From Okibacterium sp. HSC-33S16 (GTDB taxonomy: Bacteria; Actinomycetota; Actinomycetes; Actinomycetales; Microbacteriaceae), in contig NZ_JALJZZ010000005.1 of assembly GCF_024171565.1 (NCBI RefSeq), positions 1 to 64,000 of the forward strand: a DNA stretch of 64,000 nucleotides, read 5' to 3'. The position numbers and the translations under genes were made by a program. The notes beneath the pieces were generated by a model. It was given only the letters and a program-made list of their open reading frames with translations. It searched no databases and was not told where the DNA came from. Of the stretch, positions 18,815-27,453 are shown in pieces (the first letter of the stretch is position 1; the number at the start of each line of letters is the position of its first letter).

Positions 18815-20484
18815 GCGAGAGCCTCTCTCTTCAACTGGCGCAACCGGTGCATGACGTCATTGCCGCCACGACCGAAGTAATCGTGCAGTTCGCGGTACTC
18901 GGCAAACAGGCGGTCATAGGCTTCGGCCGCCTTCTCATCGGGGGTGAAGACGTTCTTATTGAGCTTGCCCATGACTTCGCCTGCCGCGCGGACGTCGGGG
19001 TAGGCGCCCGCCGCGACGGCCGCGTGGATGGCGGAGCCGAGCGCAGGGCCCTGGTCGCTGGCGATCGTCGAGATCGGCATCCGCAGGATGTTGGAGTAGG
19101 TCTGCATGAGGAACGGGTTCTTCTGCAGTCCGCCGGCAACGATGAACTCGGTGACCGGAACGCCGGAGGCGTTGAAGGTCTCGACGATGACGCGCGTGCC
19201 GAAGGCCGTGGCCTCGAACAGCGCCCGGTAGATCTCCTCGGCACGGGTGGTCAGCGTCGTTCCCAGCACAACCCCCGAGAGTTCGTGGTCGACGAGCACG
19301 GAACGGTTCCCGGAGTGCCAGTCCAGGGCGACCAGGCCATGGGCTCCGACGGGCTGGTCCTCGATGAGGCTCGTGAGGTACTGGTGAATGCTGAGGTCAG
19401 CTTCTTCGGCCGCTTCGTAGTAGGCCTGTGGCACCTGGTTCTTGACGTACCAGGCGAAGATGTCTCCGACGCCGGACTGACCGGCTTCGTATCCGTAGAG
19501 TCCCGCGACGATGCCCCCGTCTACGACACCGCACATGCCGGGGACCTCGACAAGCTTGTCACTGTTCATGACGTGGCAGGTCGATGTTCCCATGATGGCG
19601 ACCATCTGACCGGGCTGAACGCCGCGTGCCGCTGGTGCGGCCACGTGTGCGTCGACGTTACCGACCGAAACCGCAATGCCCTCGGGCAGTCCGGTCCACT
19701 CCGCAGCCTCGGCGGAGAGCCGACCGGCCGCGTCGCCGAGCTGGCCGATGCGGTGCTCGACCTTGGTCTCGACGAAGTCGGCGAAGTCGGGGTTGAGCGC
19801 GGCCAGGTAGTCGCGACTGGGGTATTCGCCGTCCTGGAGAATGCCCTTATAGCCGGCCGTGCAGGCGTTGCGCACGTACTCACCGGTCAGCTGCCAGACG
19901 ATCCAGTCAGCCGCTTCGACCCAGTGGTCCATCTTGTTGTACAGCTCGGGGTCCTCCTCGAGAAGCTGCAGGCCCTTCGCGAATTCCCACTCGCTCGAGA
20001 TGAGGCCGCCGTACCGGGGCAACCAGCTTTCATTGCGGGATGCCGCCAGCTCGGTGATGCGATCGGCCTGCGCTTGTGCGGCGTGGTGCTTCCACAGCTT
20101 CACATAGGCGTGCGGACGATCGGCGTACTCGGGAAGTTCGTTGAGCGGGGTGCCATCGGCGAGGGTGGGCACCATGGTGCACGCGGTGAAGTCGGTGCCG
20201 ATGCCGATGACGGCGGCCGGATCGATACCGGCGATCCTGACCGCTTCAGGGACAGCGGACTTCAGCACGTCGACGTAGTCCTGTGGGACCTGGAGCGCCC
20301 AGTCCGGTGGGAGCCGCTTACCGGTGGCGGCCAACGTGGTGTCCATCACTGCGTGCGGGTACTCGAGCACGGCACTGCCGAGTTCGGCACCGTCGGAGAC
20401 GCGCACCACAACGGCGCGACCGGACAGCGTGCCGTAGTCAACGCCGATGACGTAGCTATCCTGGGAAACGGGGGTCTCGGTCAC
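18811..20484 (-). CDS. araB: Ribulokinase
   Basis: A 557-residue FGGY-type kinase that phosphorylates L-ribulose. The GTG start at 20484 has AAGGAG 8 bases upstream. GVDYGTLSGRAVVV near residue 14, GIGTDFTACTMVP, the WVEAADWIVWQLTG segment, MGTSTCHVM and FIVAGGLQKNPFLMQ near residue 430 are typical of AraB and distinguish it from xylulokinase. It sits first of the enzyme genes, downstream of a degenerate ABC gene, with an AT-rich 64-base gap. Confidence 0.95.
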   Translation of the reverse strand: MTETPVSQDSYVIGVDYGTLSGRAVVVRVSDGAELGSAVLEYPHAVMDTTLAATGKRLPPDWALQVPQDYVDVLKSAVPEAVRIAGIDPAAVIGIGTDFTACTMVPTLADGTPLNELPEYADRPHAYVKLWKHHAAQAQADRITELAASRNESWLPRYGGLISSEWEFAKGLQLLEEDPELYNKMDHWVEAADWIVWQLTGEYVRNACTAGYKGILQDGEYPSRDYLAALNPDFADFVETKVEHRIGQLGDAAGRLSAEAAEWTGLPEGIAVSVGNVDAHVAAPAARGVQPGQMVAIMGTSTCHVMNSDKLVEVPGMCGVVDGGIVAGLYGYEAGQSGVGDIFAWYVKNQVPQAYYEAAEEADLSIHQYLTSLIEDQPVGAHGLVALDWHSGNRSVLVDHELSGVVLGTTLTTRAEEIYRALFEATAFGTRVIVETFNASGVPVTEFIVAGGLQKNPFLMQTYSNILRMPISTIASDQGPALGSAIHAAVAAGAYPDVRAAGEVMGKLNKNVFTPDEKAAEAYDRLFAEYRELHDYFGRGGNDVMHRLRQLKREALA

Positions 20485-20548
20485 AGTGCCGACTCCTTTG
20501 TCTTGGGTGCGAATGGTCTGAACTTAGTGATCATGAAGCTACTCAATT

Positions 20549-21883
20549 CTAACGTTGTAAATGGGTGCGGAGCCGATGAGCGATCAACCCGCGAGCTGAC
20601 GCATCGTCGCCGCGAAGTTCGGTCTCGAGACGGGTACCGGTCTGCAGCAGAATGCGATCGCAGAGGCCCACCAGTTGCAGGGCATCGGTCGCCTCGACGA
20701 GGACGGCCACACCGGCAGCGGCCAGCGCTTCAATCAGCTCGCGACGTTCGCCTGTCTCGGTCGGAGTGAGCCCGGAGAACGGCTCGGTGAGGATGGCGAC
20801 CCGGGGCGGTTGGGCGACCCAGCCCGCGAGCACCTCATTGAGGTCGGAGGTGGATGGGCGGGATGCGGCCCCGGGAATCGCTTCGAGAAGCATCGACGGC
20901 GCGCGCCTCGGGATGTACTCCCGACGCTTGTCGATGATGCCCAACCGGGCCAATCGCGCGAGTGACGTGCCGGACACGCTTGTGGGAATTCCCCCGATGA
21001 GTCCGATGTCATAGGTGGGTGGGTGTTCGGAGATGAAGAGCACCCGAGCCGCAATCGCCCGGTCGACCGAGGACAGGTCGGCTGGCTGCCCGTCGAGTCT
21101 GATCTCGCCGGTCACCGCTCCCCCGGTTGACGCTCCGAAGATGCCGAGCACGAGGTCCTGTGCGCTCCCGAATCCGACGATTTCGCCGGACCGGACGGTG
21201 AGTGTCACCTTCTCGACGGCGAGACGCTCCCGACGGACGGGGTGCGACACCGAGACGCCACGGAGTTCGAGGACGATCGGTCCGAGCACCCGGTCGGGAC
21301 GGGCGGCGGATGGCTCGCTGGGAACGAGGGACTCTGCCAAACGCGCAGCATCGGCCGGTTGGGCCCAATCGACGACCACGCCATCTCGCACGACGGCGAC
21401 GAGGTCCACGGATTCCGCTGCCTGATGCAGGTCGGCCAGACCCTCAACCGAAACGAGGATGCGCGCACTTATCGCCGCCCGGCGAAGGGCTCGGAGCCAG
21501 CGCTCGGTCTCCGCGGATGTGAACCGGGATTGGCGATCATCGACCAGGATCGTTTCTGGCGCCCGGGCTAGGGCCCGAGCCAGTTCGACAATGCGCCGGT
21601 CGACGGTGTCGAGGTCGAGCGCAGGACGACCAGGTGCGATGTCGAGCCCGACCCGCTCGAGAAGTTCGGCGGCTCGACGGTCCAGTGTGCCGCGGCGGAG
21701 AAAGAAACCGCTCGAGGACTCCGCACCGAGCAGCGCGTTGTCGCCGACACTTTGGAACGGCAGGATTTGCGACTCGCTGCCGAGTTGAGGAGCACCAGTA
21801 ATCGTGGGCAGGCCGCCGAGCACGGCGATCAACCGTGCGCCATCCGGCATGTCCCCGACCCGTGGCATCCGCTTCTCTCTCAT
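20549..21883 (-). CDS. Degenerate sugar ABC ATP-binding protein (pseudo-ATPase)
   Basis: A 444-residue protein that aligns along its length with the CUT2 ATPases at 14770 and 23208 but lacks the catalytic motifs. The first 50 residues with Walker A are missing. The signature region reads LDTVDRRIVELARAL instead of [14 protein letters not shown], and Walker B reads ILVDDRQSRF instead of [10 protein letters not shown]. In the second half the GLMGAGRTE segment is reduced to GSAQDL, LSGGNQQ is lost, and DEPTRGID is replaced by TEPFSGLT. The frame is intact, GC-rich and well spaced between the permease (51-base gap) and araB, so it looks maintained rather than decaying. A regulatory or structural partner of the real ATPase is my inference. 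Confidence 0.8.
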   Translation of the reverse strand: MREKRMPRVGDMPDGARLIAVLGGLPTITGAPQLGSESQILPFQSVGDNALLGAESSSGFFLRRGTLDRRAAELLERVGLDIAPGRPALDLDTVDRRIVELARALARAPETILVDDRQSRFTSAETERWLRALRRAAISARILVSVEGLADLHQAAESVDLVAVVRDGVVVDWAQPADAARLAESLVPSEPSAARPDRVLGPIVLELRGVSVSHPVRRERLAVEKVTLTVRSGEIVGFGSAQDLVLGIFGASTGGAVTGEIRLDGQPADLSSVDRAIAARVLFISEHPPTYDIGLIGGIPTSVSGTSLARLARLGIIDKRREYIPRRAPSMLLEAIPGAASRPSTSDLNEVLAGWVAQPPRVAILTEPFSGLTPTETGERRELIEALAAAGVAVLVEATDALQLVGLCDRILLQTGTRLETELRGDDASARGLIAHRLRTHLQR

Positions 21884-21934
21884 GAATATGGTCCCGATCG
21901 TCTGCTGCGGGAGCGGACGATCGGGACCCGCGGT

Positions 21935-23176
21935 TTACTTGCCGCCTGAGCGACGCTTGTTGAAGACGTCGAACGCGACAGCGAGCAGAAGGACGAGGCC
22001 CTTGACGGCCTGCTGCCACTCGATGCCGAGCCCGAGGATCGACATACCGTTGTTGAGCACACCGATGATCAGTCCACCGATGATCGCGCCACCGATGGTG
22101 CCGACACCACCCTGAACAGCGGCTCCACCGATGAACGCTGCGGAGATGGCCTCAAGTTCGAAACCATCACCGGCCTTGGGGCCAGCGAGGTTGAGGCGAG
22201 CCGTGAAGATCAGGCCGGCGAGGGCTGCGAGGACGCCCATGTTCACGAAGAGCAGGAAGTCGGTCTTGCGGGTCTTGATGCCTGACAGCTCGGCCGCGTG
22301 GCGGTTTCCACCGATCGCGTAGACGTGACGGCCGAAGACGCTGCGGTTCATGATGACGCCGTAGATCAGGACGAGCACGGCCAGAACGATGAGCGTGACC
22401 GGGATGCCCTTGTATGAGGCCAGCGCGTAGGCGAAGAAGCCGATGGCGACGGTGATAAGTACGAGCTTGGCGACGAACCAGACGATCGGTTCGACCTCCT
22501 GGCCGTACTTGGCCCGGCCGCTCCGCGTGCGGAACTGACCGACGATGAGGGCAACCACGGCGACCGCCGCGACGATGAGTGTCAGCGGGTCGAGGTCGAG
22601 GTCACCGAAGACGTTGTTGAGGAAGCCGTTTCCGAGGGCACGGTACTCGGTCGGGAAGGAGCCAATGTTGGCGTTACCGAGGACGACGAGAGCGAGACCG
22701 CGGAAGATGAGCATGCCGGCCAACGTCACAATGAAGGCGGGAATTCCCACGTAGGCGATCCAGAAACCCTGCCACATTCCGACGAGCGCACCGATGGCGA
22801 GCGACATGATGATCGCGAGCCACCAGGGCAGTCCCCACGAGACGGCGAACACACCGGAGCAGGCGCCGACGAAGGCAGCAACCGAACCGACCGAGAGGTC
22901 GATGTGCCCGGCGATGATGATCATGACCATACCGATTGCCAGAACAAGGATGTAGCCGTTCTGGACGATGAGGTTGGAGATGTTCTGCGGGCGCAGCAGG
23001 ATGCCGTCCGTGACGACCGTGAAGAACAGGATCACCGCGAGAAGTGCGAGGAAGATACCGTTCTTGCCGAGGTCGGCGAGGAGGTGGCTGAGCCAGCTGG
23101 TGAACTTGTTTTCGGGGGGATTGATTCGACCGCCGGCCGCGGTTTCCTCGGCCGCCGGGGTCTGAGTGCTTGACAT
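21935..23176 (-). CDS. Pentose ABC permease, XylH/GguB-like
   Basis: A 413-residue CUT2 permease with [17 protein letters not shown] near residue 105 and AISAAFIGGAAVQGG near residue 340. The N-terminus has a 30-residue hydrophilic leader (TPAAEETAAGGRINPP). It follows the ATPase by 31 bases. It is paralogous to the permease at 13421-14773. Placement ahead of araBDA suggests L-arabinose as substrate, with xylose as alternative. Confidence 0.88.
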   Translation of the reverse strand: MSSTQTPAAEETAAGGRINPPENKFTSWLSHLLADLGKNGIFLALLAVILFFTVVTDGILLRPQNISNLIVQNGYILVLAIGMVMIIIAGHIDLSVGSVAAFVGACSGVFAVSWGLPWWLAIIMSLAIGALVGMWQGFWIAYVGIPAFIVTLAGMLIFRGLALVVLGNANIGSFPTEYRALGNGFLNNVFGDLDLDPLTLIVAAVAVVALIVGQFRTRSGRAKYGQEVEPIVWFVAKLVLITVAIGFFAYALASYKGIPVTLIVLAVLVLIYGVIMNRSVFGRHVYAIGGNRHAAELSGIKTRKTDFLLFVNMGVLAALAGLIFTARLNLAGPKAGDGFELEAISAAFIGGAAVQGGVGTIGGAIIGGLIIGVLNNGMSILGLGIEWQQAVKGLVLLLAVAFDVFNKRRSGGK

Positions 23177-23207
23177 TTCGGTGTTCTCCTTGGTGGTGCC
23201 GGGCGCG

Positions 23208-24737
23208 CTAGCGCGGCTTTTCCATGGTCATGAGCTTGAGAAGGGATTCCGGGTTGGCTTCCTCAATCGGAAGCTGGCCCGTGATGCGTCCCTCGCTGAG
23301 GGCGTAGATGCGATCGCAAATTCCGAGCAGCTCGGGCAGTTCGCTCGAGATGACGACGACGCCCTTGCCCTGTGCGGCGAGTTCGTTGATGATCGCGTAG
23401 ATCTCGTACTTCGCGCCCACGTCGATGCCGCGAGTCGGTTCGTCGAGGATGAGCACATCGGGGTCGGAGTAGATCCACTTGGAAAGCACGACCTTCTGCT
23501 GGTTTCCACCAGACAGCTTGCTGGTCTTGGCCATCACGGTCGGCGCCTTGATGTTCATGCTCTTGCGGTAGCCGTTGGCCACCTTGTATTCCTCGTTGTC
23601 GTTGACGAGCCCCTTGGACGAGAGCTTGTCGAGCGAGGCGAGAGCAATGTTGCGCTTGATGTCCTCGAGCAGGTTGAGTCCGTAGTGCTTGCGGTCTTCG
23701 GTAGCGTAGGCCAGTCCATTTCCGATCGCCTCGGAGACGGTCCTGGTCTTGATTTCCTGACCACGCATGAACGCCTTGCCGGAGATCCTGCTGCCGTAGC
23801 TGTGTCCGAAGACGCTCATGGCGAACTCAGTGCGCCCGGCACCCATCAGGCCCGCAATACCGACGATTTCACCGGCGCGGACGTTGATGTTCACCTTGTC
23901 GACGACGACGCGAGTGGGGTCCTGCGGGTGGTGAGCTGTCCAGTCCTCAACCCGGAAGATTTCCTCGCCGATGTTCGGCGTGTGATCGGGGTAACGGTGT
24001 TCGAGGTCCCGGCCGACCATGTCCTTGATGATGCGCTCTTCAGTGACGTCGGTCTTCTGAATCGTCTCGATCGTCTGGCCGTCGCGGATCACGGTCACGG
24101 TGTCCGCGACCTTCTTGATCTCGTTGAGCTTGTGGCTGATGATGATCGAGGTGATGCCCTGCTCCTTGAGGTGCAGGATGAGGTCAAGCAGGTGGTCGGA
24201 GTCCTCGTCGTTGAGGGCGGCCGTTGGCTCGTCCAAGATGAGGAGCTTCACTCGCTTCGACAGTGCCTTGGCGATCTCGACGAGCTGCTGCTTGCCGACA
24301 CCGATGTCCATGATCTTCGTCGTGGGATTTTCCTTGAGCCCAACCCGGGCGAGCAGCGTCGCTGCTTCGTGGTTGGTCTTGTTCCAGTCGATGAGACCGA
24401 GGCCACCTTTTTGCTCATTGTTGAGGAAGATGTTCTCGGCGATCGAGAGGTAGGGGCTCAGCGCCAGCTCCTGGTGGATGATGACGATGCCCTTGGCTTC
24501 GGAGTCCCGAATGTCCTTGAACTCGACGACCTCATCCTCGAAGACGATGTCGCCGGTATAGGTTCCGTGCGGGTACACCCCGGAAAGAACCTTCATCAGG
24601 GTGGACTTGCCAGCCCCGTTTTCGCCGCAGATAGCGTGGACAGTGCCGCGCCCCACGTCGAGGGTGACGTCCGACAGGGCTTTCACGCCCGGGAACGTCT
24701 TAGTGATGCTGCGCATCTCGAGGATGTTTGTGGTCAC
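23208..24737 (-). CDS. Pentose ABC ATP-binding protein, XylG/GguA-like
   Basis: A 509-residue tandem ATPase. Walker [10 protein letters not shown] is at about 38-46, with [45 protein letters not shown] and [13 protein letters not shown] following in order. All catalytic residues expected of the family are present, so this is the working ATPase of the arabinose importer, in contrast to the neighbouring degenerate copy. An intercistronic hairpin separates it from the SBP gene upstream. Confidence 0.92.
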   Translation of the reverse strand: MTTNILEMRSITKTFPGVKALSDVTLDVGRGTVHAICGENGAGKSTLMKVLSGVYPHGTYTGDIVFEDEVVEFKDIRDSEAKGIVIIHQELALSPYLSIAENIFLNNEQKGGLGLIDWNKTNHEAATLLARVGLKENPTTKIMDIGVGKQQLVEIAKALSKRVKLLILDEPTAALNDEDSDHLLDLILHLKEQGITSIIISHKLNEIKKVADTVTVIRDGQTIETIQKTDVTEERIIKDMVGRDLEHRYPDHTPNIGEEIFRVEDWTAHHPQDPTRVVVDKVNINVRAGEIVGIAGLMGAGRTEFAMSVFGHSYGSRISGKAFMRGQEIKTRTVSEAIGNGLAYATEDRKHYGLNLLEDIKRNIALASLDKLSSKGLVNDNEEYKVANGYRKSMNIKAPTVMAKTSKLSGGNQQKVVLSKWIYSDPDVLILDEPTRGIDVGAKYEIYAIINELAAQGKGVVVISSELPELLGICDRIYALSEGRITGQLPIEEANPESLLKLMTMEKPR

Positions 24738-24782
24738 TTTCGCACCTTTTCCATACCGATACCTGCTTCATTGCATTCGAGT

Positions 24783-24814
24783 GCCGGTGGAGGAGTGAAA
24801 ACTCCCCCACCGGC
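24783..24814 (-). terminator. Intercistronic hairpin between SBP and ATPase
   Basis: A 14-bp stem with one mismatch (GCCGGTGG-A-GGAGT against ACTCC-C-CCACCGGC) and a GAAA loop starts about 20 bases after the SBP stop. No T-run follows. It probably reduces read-through into the ATPase gene or protects the SBP mRNA. Confidence 0.6.
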
Positions 24815-24834
24815 CTCAACTGGGAAGAAGGGTG

Positions 24835-25950
24835 TTAGCCGATCTCTTCTGCGGTCCAGTAACCGGACTCAACCAGGACCTCGTTCACGTTGTCCTTGAC
24901 AACGATCTGGGAGTCGAGGAGGAAGGACGGAACAACGAACTTGCCGTTGTCGTAGTCCTCGGTGTTGTTCACCTCGGGCTTTTCGTCGTTCAGGACGGCA
25001 ACCGTCATCTCAACAGCAGCGGTAGCGAGCTTGCGAGTGTCCTTGAAGATCGTCGCGTACTGCTCACCGGAGTTGTTGATGGCCTTGACCGAGTCGAGCT
25101 CTGCGTCCTGGCCCGAGATGATCGGCCATTCCTCACCGGCGCTGTAACCAGCGTCGGTCAGTGCGGAGATGATTCCGCGGGAGATGCCGTCGTACGGCGA
25201 GAGGATGCCGTTGACCTTGGTGCCGTCGGAGTAGCTCGACGTGAGGATGTTCTCCATACGCTTCTGGGCGGTTTCGCCGTCCCAGCGGAGAGTTGCTGCC
25301 TGCTCGAAGCTGGTCTGGCCGCTCTTAACAACGAGGGTGCCTGCGTCAATGAACGGCTTCAGGGTGTCCTGAGCGCCGTCCCAGAAGAACGTGGCGTTGT
25401 TGTCGTCGGGCGAACCGGCGAACATCTCGATGTTGAACGGACCGGCCGGTGCGCCGTCGATGGCGTTGCCTTCGAGGTCAACAAGTCCGAGACCGTTGAG
25501 CACCGAGGTGGCCTGCTGCTGTCCGACCTTGAAGTTGTCGAACGACGCGTAGTAGCTGACGTTTTCGGTGTCGCGGATGAGGCGGTCATAGGCGATGACG
25601 GGGATGTCAGCGTCAGCGGCGTCCTGCAGAACCTGGGTCAGGGTTGTGCCGTCGATCGAAGCGATGATCAGGGCTTCTGCACCCTTGGTGATCATGTTCT
25701 CGATCTGTGAAACCTGGGTGGGGATGTCGTCTTCTGCGTACTGCAGGTCAACCTTGAAGCCTTCGTCTTCGAGCTGCTTCTTGACGGCGTCGCCGTCCTG
25801 GATCCAGCGCTCGCTCGACTTGGTTGGCATTGCAACGCCGACGAGTGCGCCGCCGCCTTCTCCGCCTTCGCTGGAGCCGCCGGACGAACATGCCGCGAGC
25901 GACAGCGCCATTGCGCCTGCCGCGATGGTCGCGATCAGTACTTTCTTCAC
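24835..25950 (-). CDS. Pentose-binding lipoprotein, XylF/ChvE-like
   Basis: A 371-residue lipoprotein. The start is GTG at 25950 (MKKVLIATIAAG) with AGAGAGG about 10 bases upstream; a longer frame would add a non-signal-like N-terminus. Lipobox LAAC has the cysteine near residue 21, then a Ser/Gly/Glu linker, VGVAMPTKSSERW, VIAYDRLIRD and GSPDDNNATFFWDGA. First gene of the arabinose importer and enzyme operon, preceded by a TTGACA promoter and an operator at 26137-26150. Confidence 0.9.
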   Translation of the reverse strand: MKKVLIATIAAGAMALSLAACSSGGSSEGGEGGGALVGVAMPTKSSERWIQDGDAVKKQLEDEGFKVDLQYAEDDIPTQVSQIENMITKGAEALIIASIDGTTLTQVLQDAADADIPVIAYDRLIRDTENVSYYASFDNFKVGQQQATSVLNGLGLVDLEGNAIDGAPAGPFNIEMFAGSPDDNNATFFWDGAQDTLKPFIDAGTLVVKSGQTSFEQAATLRWDGETAQKRMENILTSSYSDGTKVNGILSPYDGISRGIISALTDAGYSAGEEWPIISGQDAELDSVKAINNSGEQYATIFKDTRKLATAAVEMTVAVLNDEKPEVNNTEDYDNGKFVVPSFLLDSQIVVKDNVNEVLVESGYWTAEEIG

Positions 25951-26136
25951 TGTGTGTTTACCTCTCTGTAATCGGTGCCATGGACGTCTTTGTCGCCTGG
26001 GATTCCAGACAGGGTTGGCGCCCCACGAGAACACACTGCGTCCATGACTGTGTGCTCTGTCCGGCCCGGGTACAGGCCGGTTCGTGGTTGACCGTGAAGT
26101 GGAGTTATCGGTTCCCGATGTGTCGGGCCGATTCAA

Positions 26137-26150
26137 TGTGACCGTTCACA
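26137..26150. promoter_or_regulatory. LacI-family operator of the arabinose operon
   Basis: TGTGACCGTTCACA, flanked by AA and TT, is a near-perfect palindrome just downstream of the -10, at about +4 to +17. Read on the minus strand it is TGTGAACGGTCACA, one base different from the site TGTGCACGGTCACA upstream of the LacI gene, which points to that protein as the reader. Confidence 0.65.
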
Positions 26151-26160
26151 TTGCTGTCAC

Positions 26161-26191
26161 ATGTTACTCAGAACACGGCCTCTCGTGTCAA
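26161..26191 (-). promoter_or_regulatory. Promoter of the arabinose importer/araBDA operon
   Basis: Minus-strand TTGACA (26191-26186, full consensus) and TAACAT (26166-26161) are 19 bases apart. Between it and the GTG at 25950 is a 5' leader of about 200 bases without an ORF or clear stem that I can support. Confidence 0.5.
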
Positions 26192-26242
26192 GTCGAAAAG
26201 TCTCGATTTGGTAACCGCAATGAGGGCGCAAGGGAAAAGCGG

Positions 26243-27271
26243 TCAAAACGACGGTGCACCGGTTGACGTGCGGACGATCAACTCGGGCTGGATCCGCGCC
26301 GTCGAGCCGATTGGTGAGTTCGCCATTTCACCAAGAAGCTGTGCCACGCACCGCCTCCCCAGTTCGGGGAAGTCCTGACGAACGGTGGTGAGAGGTGGCC
26401 AGAAGTGGGCGGCCTCGGGGATGTCGTCGAATCCGACGATTGAAACGTCACGCGGCACCTCGTGCCCGGAATCGCGGATTGCGTGGATGAGCCCGAGCGC
26501 CATCTGGTCATTCGAAGAGAAGATCGCTGTGAAGTCGCGCACCCGCATGAGCTCTCGACCCGCGTGATAGCCGAAGTCCGCCGACCAGTCCCCCAGGATC
26601 GGCGCCGTTGTTCGCACGTCCTGCGCGTTCATCTCCTCAAGGAATCCGCGCATCCGCGCCTCAGCTTCCATCCAGTCCTGCGGTCCGGCGAGGTGGTAAA
26701 TGTGGCGGTGACCGAGCTCAATGAGGTGACGGGTTGCCAACCGCGCACCGGCAACCTGGTCGACGCCGATCGCGTGCTCGTCTGTGCCCTCACTCGTGTT
26801 CATGGCAACGAAGGGCACGCGCAGATCGAGGTTTGAGATGGCGCGAAAGACCCGGACCTGCGGCGCGATGATGACCAGGCCGTCGATCGCCTGTGCGTTG
26901 AGGTGATCGAGTGCTGCGACGATCGACTCTTCGTCCGTTGAGGCGATGTTGGCCGTTGAGACCATGTAACCGGCGTCCTGCGCTGCGGTTTCGATGCTCT
27001 GGATGATGCTTGACGGGCCGTACTGCGACCGCTGTGACGCCAGCACGCCGAGCGTGCGCGACTGGTGGGTGACGAGGGCCCGGGCCGCTCGATTGGGCCG
27101 GTACTGCAACTGACCCATCACGTCGAGGACGCGTTGCTTGGTCGAGTCACGAATGCTGGGGTGATCATTGATGACCCGGGAAACCGTCTGGTGGCTCACT
27201 CCGGCGAGACGTGCCACATCTCGAATATTCGGCGCCCTGCCCCGATCCGCGCTGTCTGTCACCGAAAACAT
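26243..27271 (-). CDS. LacI family regulator, probable repressor of the arabinose operon
   Basis: A 342-residue repressor with the helix-turn-helix RDVARLAGVSHQTVSRVIND at about residues 17-36, hinge NRAARALVTHQSRTLGVL and an effector domain ending VSIVGFDDIPEA. The ATG at 27271 has AGGG touching it; a GTG at 27262 has AGGG 9 bases away and may be the true start (three residues shorter). It lies directly upstream of the arabinose importer operon, and a copy of the operator (27281-27294) covers its own leader, so autoregulation is likely. This is a LacI-type protein, not a GntR-type AraR or an AraC. Confidence 0.9.
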   Translation of the reverse strand: MFSVTDSADRGRAPNIRDVARLAGVSHQTVSRVINDHPSIRDSTKQRVLDVMGQLQYRPNRAARALVTHQSRTLGVLASQRSQYGPSSIIQSIETAAQDAGYMVSTANIASTDEESIVAALDHLNAQAIDGLVIIAPQVRVFRAISNLDLRVPFVAMNTSEGTDEHAIGVDQVAGARLATRHLIELGHRHIYHLAGPQDWMEAEARMRGFLEEMNAQDVRTTAPILGDWSADFGYHAGRELMRVRDFTAIFSSNDQMALGLIHAIRDSGHEVPRDVSIVGFDDIPEAAHFWPPLTTVRQDFPELGRRCVAQLLGEMANSPIGSTARIQPELIVRTSTGAPSF

Positions 27272-27280
27272 CCCTGTCCA

Positions 27281-27294
27281 TGTGCACGGTCACA
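27281..27294. promoter_or_regulatory. LacI-family operator in the leader of the regulator gene
   Basis: TGTGCACGGTCACA is palindromic except at one pair and matches the arabinose operator at 26137-26150 in 13 of 14 bases (opposite orientation). It ends about 10 bases from the start codon, where binding would block elongation or translation-coupled transcription. A CATAAT -10-like hexamer lies at 27312-27317 on the minus strand. Confidence 0.6.
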
Positions 27295-27366
27295 TCCGCG
27301 CGATTACGTCAATTATGCACGCTCCAACGCCCGTCACTGCTAGAGGAATACACAACAGGCCGCGTA

Positions 27367-27425
27367 TGTGACAAAAGTGTGACAAAGGTTCACCGCGAAC
27401 CGCGGGCTGTCACATCGCTGTCACA
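27367..27425. repeat. Dyad of 11-base-phased TGTGACA repeats upstream of the LacI gene
   Basis: TGTGACA occurs at 27367-27373 and 27378-27384, and its complement TGTCACA at 27408-27414 and 27419-27425. Each pair has an 11-base period and the whole set is symmetric around 27396. A related element, ATGTGACAGCAATGTGAAC on the minus strand at 26162-26144, occurs in the arabinose promoter. The binding protein could be the LacI regulator or another global regulator. Confidence 0.6.
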
Positions 27426-27453
27426 TGCAAGCGTCTGCCTACGCGGACTCGCT

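Noticed and set aside
18847-20769. A 640-codon plus-strand open frame over araB
   Set aside because: Antisense to araB, which has all ribulokinase motifs; no ribosome site or known family in the plus frame.
23166-24899. A 577-codon plus-strand open frame over the arabinose ATPase
   Set aside because: Shadow of the ATPase gene; composition typical of a complementary frame.
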